Assembly (NCBI GenBank): GCA_963978905.1
Contig: OZ022257.1
Span: 24,381,274 to 24,445,273, forward strand
Reading direction: 5' to 3'
Source: Trichostrongylus colubriformis
Taxonomy: Eukaryota > Nematoda > Chromadorea > Rhabditida > Trichostrongylidae
Length of the DNA: 64,000 nucleotides
The notes under the pieces were generated by a model that searched no databases, was not told the DNA's origin, and saw only the letters and a list, made by a program, of their open reading frames with translations. The position numbers and the translations under genes are program-made. This document shows positions 59,324 to 64,000 of this stretch, one piece after another. Position 1 is the stretch's first letter. Each line of letters begins with the position of its first letter.

Positions 59324-60364
59324 ATCTAAATCACACCTAATATTTGTGTATACCTCAATTATTGGATTTCCTTGGCTTTGTTTCCTATATAGAATTGCCG
59401 CTTTAATAATATCACTGGATCATCCAGTGGTAGTAATGTTCTAATGGCTTCAATTTCTAGTCGTTATATAATTTTGAACCTATTTGTATAGAATGTATTC
59501 AATTTGGTACTGGTTCCAATGCTTTCGACTGCGGGGTTTTTTACTACTGCACGTTTTTCATTCATCTGTATATTTTACTAAATTTTACATTGGTAAGATT
59601 TTGTTCGAAGGATATTACAGCTGTGATATTTGTGAAGAACTTTGTAAATTACAACTGACTACATTCCTTGGAATAAAACTAGCTTTATGCAATGAGTTAC
59701 GTTCTGTTTTGTGTATTTATAGAGTGCTTACGTTTGATACAGTATGCAGTTTCCTTCTGATTTCCTGCTATTAAGTGGCTTATATGGACAGGAGAATATA
59801 ATACAGTGTCATCACACTAAAATAAAGTGAACGAGCATGACAGCAGAAGTGATGAGAAATCCCGGCCGAGAGACGCTTCCTGGAAAGATATCGGTGTTTA
59901 TTCGCCCTCTACTTTGGTTCTCGAGTTCCTTGATTATCTTTAGGGAAGGGTTTTGGAAATGTCAGGGCGACAAAAACCAGTGGATCTTACACCCCTTTCC
60001 ACCAGTTGTCCTTTTCTCGAAGTTTGGATTAAACGCAAAATAGTTCGTTCGTTTCGTGATTTTACTGAAATACGAGGAATATCGTAGCAATTTCTACCAG
60101 TTGTAGGAGTGCGTTATTCCGTGCAGACGGTGCCTTTGAGGTGCCATGATGAATGCATGGGTTCATAAAATTTACAGATCAGAATTTGCTAGCACTCCGC
60201 TTAGTTTTTGCGGGCACCGCCGGGCTTCCGATATTATTTTTTGTGGATGCGCATCTTTTTCCAGTGTTGGGAGACCTGGTAACTACTGTCAACGCTTGTG
60301 GGGTGTATAATAGGGAATTGAATCGTCCCCACATATCATGGAAACTTGAAATCTCGAAATTGCT
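59324..60364. other. Convergent intergenic region between tex-2 and the S28 peptidase gene
   Basis: About 1.0 kb separates two stop codons on opposite strands. AATAAA near 59672 can serve tex-2, and TTTATT near 59897 reads AATAAA for the minus-strand gene. I see no other gene. Confidence 0.6.
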
Positions 60365-61778
60365 TCACTGTGACACGAAGAGCTTCATACCTGTTGGGGC
60401 AAGAGCCTCTTGGATCCACTCGTCAAGGCTCTTCAGTATTCGTGTCCTGGCTTCTGTTAATGATTTCTTGTCATTTGGAGAAGCCGGATACATGTCAGCG
60501 CAATGAGCTGTGCCTGTAATTTTCGGAATCGCTTGATTTGATTAAATTCTGGATATTGCTCAGTTACTCCAGAAGTAATGTCGCTACTTTTCAAACAAAG
60601 ATTTTCCCTATAAATAAAAATGCTTGTGTAGCTGTTCATATATTATTCGGAAGAGATTTTTCTGCTCTACAAAATGATATACTTGATTTCTCTGTCGGTC
60701 GTAGCAAGAGCGATTTCCAGGCTGGCGAAAGGGTAGGTCTAGCCGATAAATATTGATCAAAACGGCAATTAACTAAAACATTATCTTTCACAACGGAAAA
60801 TTCAACCGATCCTGTGCCCCATACTTAGACTCGACCTCTTCTGCAATTTCCAACCATTGGTTGATCGAGAAGTCGCGTCGTCTTTTTTCCAAATTAGGTT
60901 TTTCCGCAACAACGGTGACTTTTGATAATTTTGTCAAATCAAGGCAAGGAAATCTTCCCGACCAGTCCGCTGAAAGAGTGGTGAAGTGTTAAAAAGAGGT
61001 AGTGACCAGGGACGGAAAAACATCACTGGTCGGATTTTTTAACTACCGACGAAAAAATAAATTGTGAGACAATGTCAACAGGACCCTTACTGCATGGTAT
61101 TAGAATTTAATCTTAATCGGAGCTAAAACAAAATCGAATTACGTTTTCGACGGAATAGAAATTTCCTTCAAATGGTCCGTAAAACAACGTTGAGCAAGGA
61201 GTTTGAAAGAAAAAAATTCCATTTCGATAACCTTGTTTTCGAAAAAAGGATTTTAGAAGAACAACGCGATATCTCTATCAAGCAAGTCTTGAAATTTGCA
61301 GCTGATGTTGGGGCCGCGATATCTCGATCAAGCAAGTATTGGGATTTGCAGCAGGTGTCGGGGCTGAGTACGGGACACATGATTGGTTGGTTTCCCCAAA
61401 GTGAAATACAGACTTTAGTAAAGTGCCTGTTTGGTCTATTTTTGGTGGCTAGACCTACCCCTTCGTCAACCCGAAAATGGCCCCATCTAAATATACTCAA
61501 AAACTGATTATCCTTTCTCTAGAGCATAAGAATTCTGAATGGTATATGAATTATTGCACAAACTTGTAACTTTATAGGAAAAATTTTCGTTCAAAAAAAC
61601 CACTTTATCACTTATGGAGTAACCCAACAGTTGCCCGTAATGGCCACCTATTATCACTAGTGCAACTTCACTTACCATCAATCATGAAGGCGTCTATTTT
61701 CTTATCAGGATTTCCTTTAAGAAGGCCAATAGATTTCCACGGATCAATCGAACCATTAGGGAATACCACCTTGTCGCC
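60365..61778 (-). CDS. S28 serine carboxypeptidase (PCP family), last two exons
   Basis: The exon 61778-61676 reads GDKVVFPNGSIDPWKSIG and holds the catalytic Asp in the Ser-Ile-Asp-Pro-Trp motif. It ends in phase 1 at a GTAAGT donor. The exon 60513-60365 resumes in phase with GTAHCADMYPASPND, holding the catalytic His, and ends at a TGA. Asp then His, with HCADMYP, is diagnostic for lysosomal Pro-X carboxypeptidase/thymus-specific protease relatives, which nematodes have in several copies (pcp genes). They are normally secreted or lysosomal and cut after proline. The Ser nucleophile and signal peptide are not in the window; 61779-64000 showed no further exon, so the 5' part is either beyond 64000 or lost. 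The intron contains an imperfect inverted-repeat element. Confidence 0.88.
60650..61500. repeat. Imperfect inverted-repeat element in S28 gene intron
   Basis: GGGTAGGTCTAGCC near 60730 has its complement GGCTAGACCTACCC near 61448, within inverted ends of about 35 bases. At 60656 there is one module like those in 55963-57228 (a GAGATTTTTCTGCTCTACA stretch). Limits are uncertain. Confidence 0.5.
61267..61366. repeat. Two-copy tandem repeat, 50 bp unit
   Basis: GCGATATCTC(T/G)ATCAAGCAAG starts each unit; the two units differ at several bases. Confidence 0.8.
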
Positions 61779-64000
61779 CTTCAAATATTACAGGCAATTA
61801 TTAAGCGGATATCTAGACCTTGAGTAAGAAGAATGCTTCGATTTTAAATTAAAGGCAGCTTTAGGGGAAATTCGGACGAAAAGTAAAAGAAGTAGTGAAT
61901 ATGAAAGCCGAGATGCCTAGTAACAGGACAGTGGAGGAAAAACGGATGGAAATGGCCAAAAACCCGAGAAATAGGACCCCTTCCCACCGTTGGTTCTAGG
62001 TGCGGACGACCTGTCCGTCAGGAGGCGGGTAGTCCGCATAGGTTTTCCATTGGCATTACCAAGACGTAAACATGAAGAGATGTTCGGAAATGCGACAGCA
62101 TCTATTTTCATGTGGTGAGTCCAAGCTAAAAGTGAGAAAACGCGCTGCGATACTTCCAGTCCGACCTCCTTGACCAACCTTACCGTGACCAACCACTAAT
62201 CACGTCGCCTGGAGGCGGGCTGCACTAAACCAAGGCGGCTTGCCCTGACGAGGCCGCCTCCGCCACAGCTCAAGGGGGCGCCTTCTGCGGGGATTTCGCC
62301 ATGCACAGGCCTTTCAGACCCGTAGTTTTTCACTGAATGACTCCTTTTGGGATTTCTTATCACCCACATTACCCCTAACACTGTCTTTAACGTAAATCGG
62401 CAGAACTACTTATTCCTTCGACAGCGCATTATTCTTATGGTAAGTGTAGTGCTGTTGAAAAAAATCGAGTGTGAGTTAGATCCTGGTTATGGTCGGTCCA
62501 AGATTTTGAACAAAATTTTCAGAAAGGGCGTTTCCAGTTCAGTTGTTGAACGTAACAACGCCGGTAACCTACTGAGTATGTTGCATCATCACGTTTGCAG
62601 TAACACTACCGCTCAGTAATCTTGTAATAGGTTCTCGGGTGCGAACCTCCTGCTATTGCCGAGAAGCTATTAACCATGATACCGTAACATAGCCTTGCAG
62701 TGATTTATAAGATTATGGCGAGAGGACCAGAAATGAATGCCCATCACTATGGTCCCTAATATCTACCCGCTACAAGCACTGTAGCACTTCTATCAAAGTT
62801 TCTTTTACCCACACACATCCCAAAAGGACGCCGAAAGTGGGACCGTCGTTCGAGGCGTCAGTACCATGAGAGGTCGGAAGAAGGAGGAAGATGGAAAGTA
62901 ATGATCGTTTAGAAGCGAACATTCGAGTTCGAAAGCGATAAATGGTAGAGAAACCAGAATTCAACGCGACGTTTTGGACTGTATTCGCATCTCTTCGCAA
63001 CATTCTCTGCAACATCACCTTTCCGGATTGCTTGCTAAAGAAGATATCATTTTTCATCTCGTAGGGTTTATTTCATTCATTCGTGATGGCGCCATAAAAA
63101 TTTAATTGATTATACACTGGACGTCTTACAATTAGCGAGGTGTCATGTGGGCAATATCTGCAACATAACGAATTGAAGTGTTACGGTAGGTCTTACCGTA
63201 GGTCAGAATTGCCCCTGGTGTCTTTAGAAATCATGTTTTTGTTTTTGGGAGGACCAGTACACTAGAGATCTCACTTTCCTCGGAGGGCAAAGAAAAGGAA
63301 ACAAATTCGTCCAGTGCGATATTCCCGCGGCACCGTAGTCACGAATCTTGCCGTTTATTCATATAGTAACTGCTGCCCTTATTTTCAGGTAAACTCCTTT
63401 TTCCTTCCTAGAACGCGTTAGTTAGCACGTAGATGCACTGATGTTTTGCTCCTATAACCCCTTCGATCGAGCCCAAGGGTCCGAGCATCTCCTCAAAGTA
63501 TGTATTCAAGGGGTTATTTATCTTTAGACTCCCACTATTAGTGCACAGAACTTTGCATATGGTCTCCAGTGAACACAGGAACACATTTTCATTGGAGTCA
63601 AAGAAAAAACTTCGTGCGCCAAGGCGTAGAGTGAAAAAATAAGGAGTCCACTGAGTTTTCTGTCCGAAACACCTTTTTTTCTTCCTCTATTGTTTGTCTT
63701 CTCTCCTATTGTGCCACTCGTTTGTTGCTATTTGTTGTTTCATTCGTTTTACGTCATCATGATTTAAATCAAATTCACACTACGCGACACCAAATAACAG
63801 TGACGTCGGCCTTTCCTACCCGCATGTGCCAGCAGTTCAGTCACTGAAGCGCAACTCGAGCTGAAGGTTGCTAGGATCGCAATAGCTCCCCCGAGACGAA
63901 TTTTCAGCTAGATTTTGCTACACATTATCTCTTCTGTGCTCGAATGTTCATTACAAAAAACACTTCGAACACTGATCGACGGTTCTTACGTCAAAGGGGA
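61779..64000. other. No supported gene; partial repeat
   Basis: A fragment of R2-like sequence lies at 61935-61995 on the minus strand. GC-rich open frames near 61920-62380 minus lack splice context. I searched here for upstream exons of the S28 peptidase and found none that keep phase. Confidence 0.4.

Overview
This is a eukaryotic, intron-rich and repeat-rich window. Small phase-compatible exons, short acceptors of the TTTCAG type and two nematode-like gene structures point to a clade V (strongylid or hookworm-like) nematode. The organism is inferred, not proven.

Host genes. (1) Minus strand, 1-9310: an RPGRIP1L/MKS-5 orthologue, a ciliary transition-zone scaffold. Its start codon and fifteen exons are resolved here, and it runs off the left edge. 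(2) Plus strand, 47034-59323: a TEX2 orthologue (ER membrane anchor, split PH-like region, SMP lipid-transfer domain). Twenty exons give an unbroken 792-codon frame. (3) Minus strand, 60365-61778: the last two exons of an S28 serine carboxypeptidase, convergent with tex-2; its 5' part is not seen. Every exon junction I list keeps reading phase, which is the main support for these models.

Broken genes and mobile elements. 13-17 kb holds two minus-strand relics: a Mutator-like transposase with an N-terminal FLYWCH-like zinc module, and a GPN2-like GTPase copy with two frameshifts and an altered GPN loop. 17.7-22.3 kb is a decayed Ty3/gypsy LTR retrotransposon that lacks gag. 28-42 kb is almost entirely small DNA transposons (mariner, Tc1, PIF/Harbinger and hAT types), several with intact target-site duplications and some nested. 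The introns of mks-5 and tex-2 carry the same families. One tex-2 intron contains a 1,266-bp near-perfect palindrome built from repeated hairpin modules.

Regulation. A palindromic RFX/DAF-19-type X-box (9916-9930) lies upstream of mks-5, as expected for a ciliary gene, but with a three-base instead of two-base spacer. The long gaps at 9.9-13 kb, 22.3-28.5 kb, 29-31.9 kb, 32-33.8 kb, 41.6-47 kb and 61.8-64 kb show no gene I can support.
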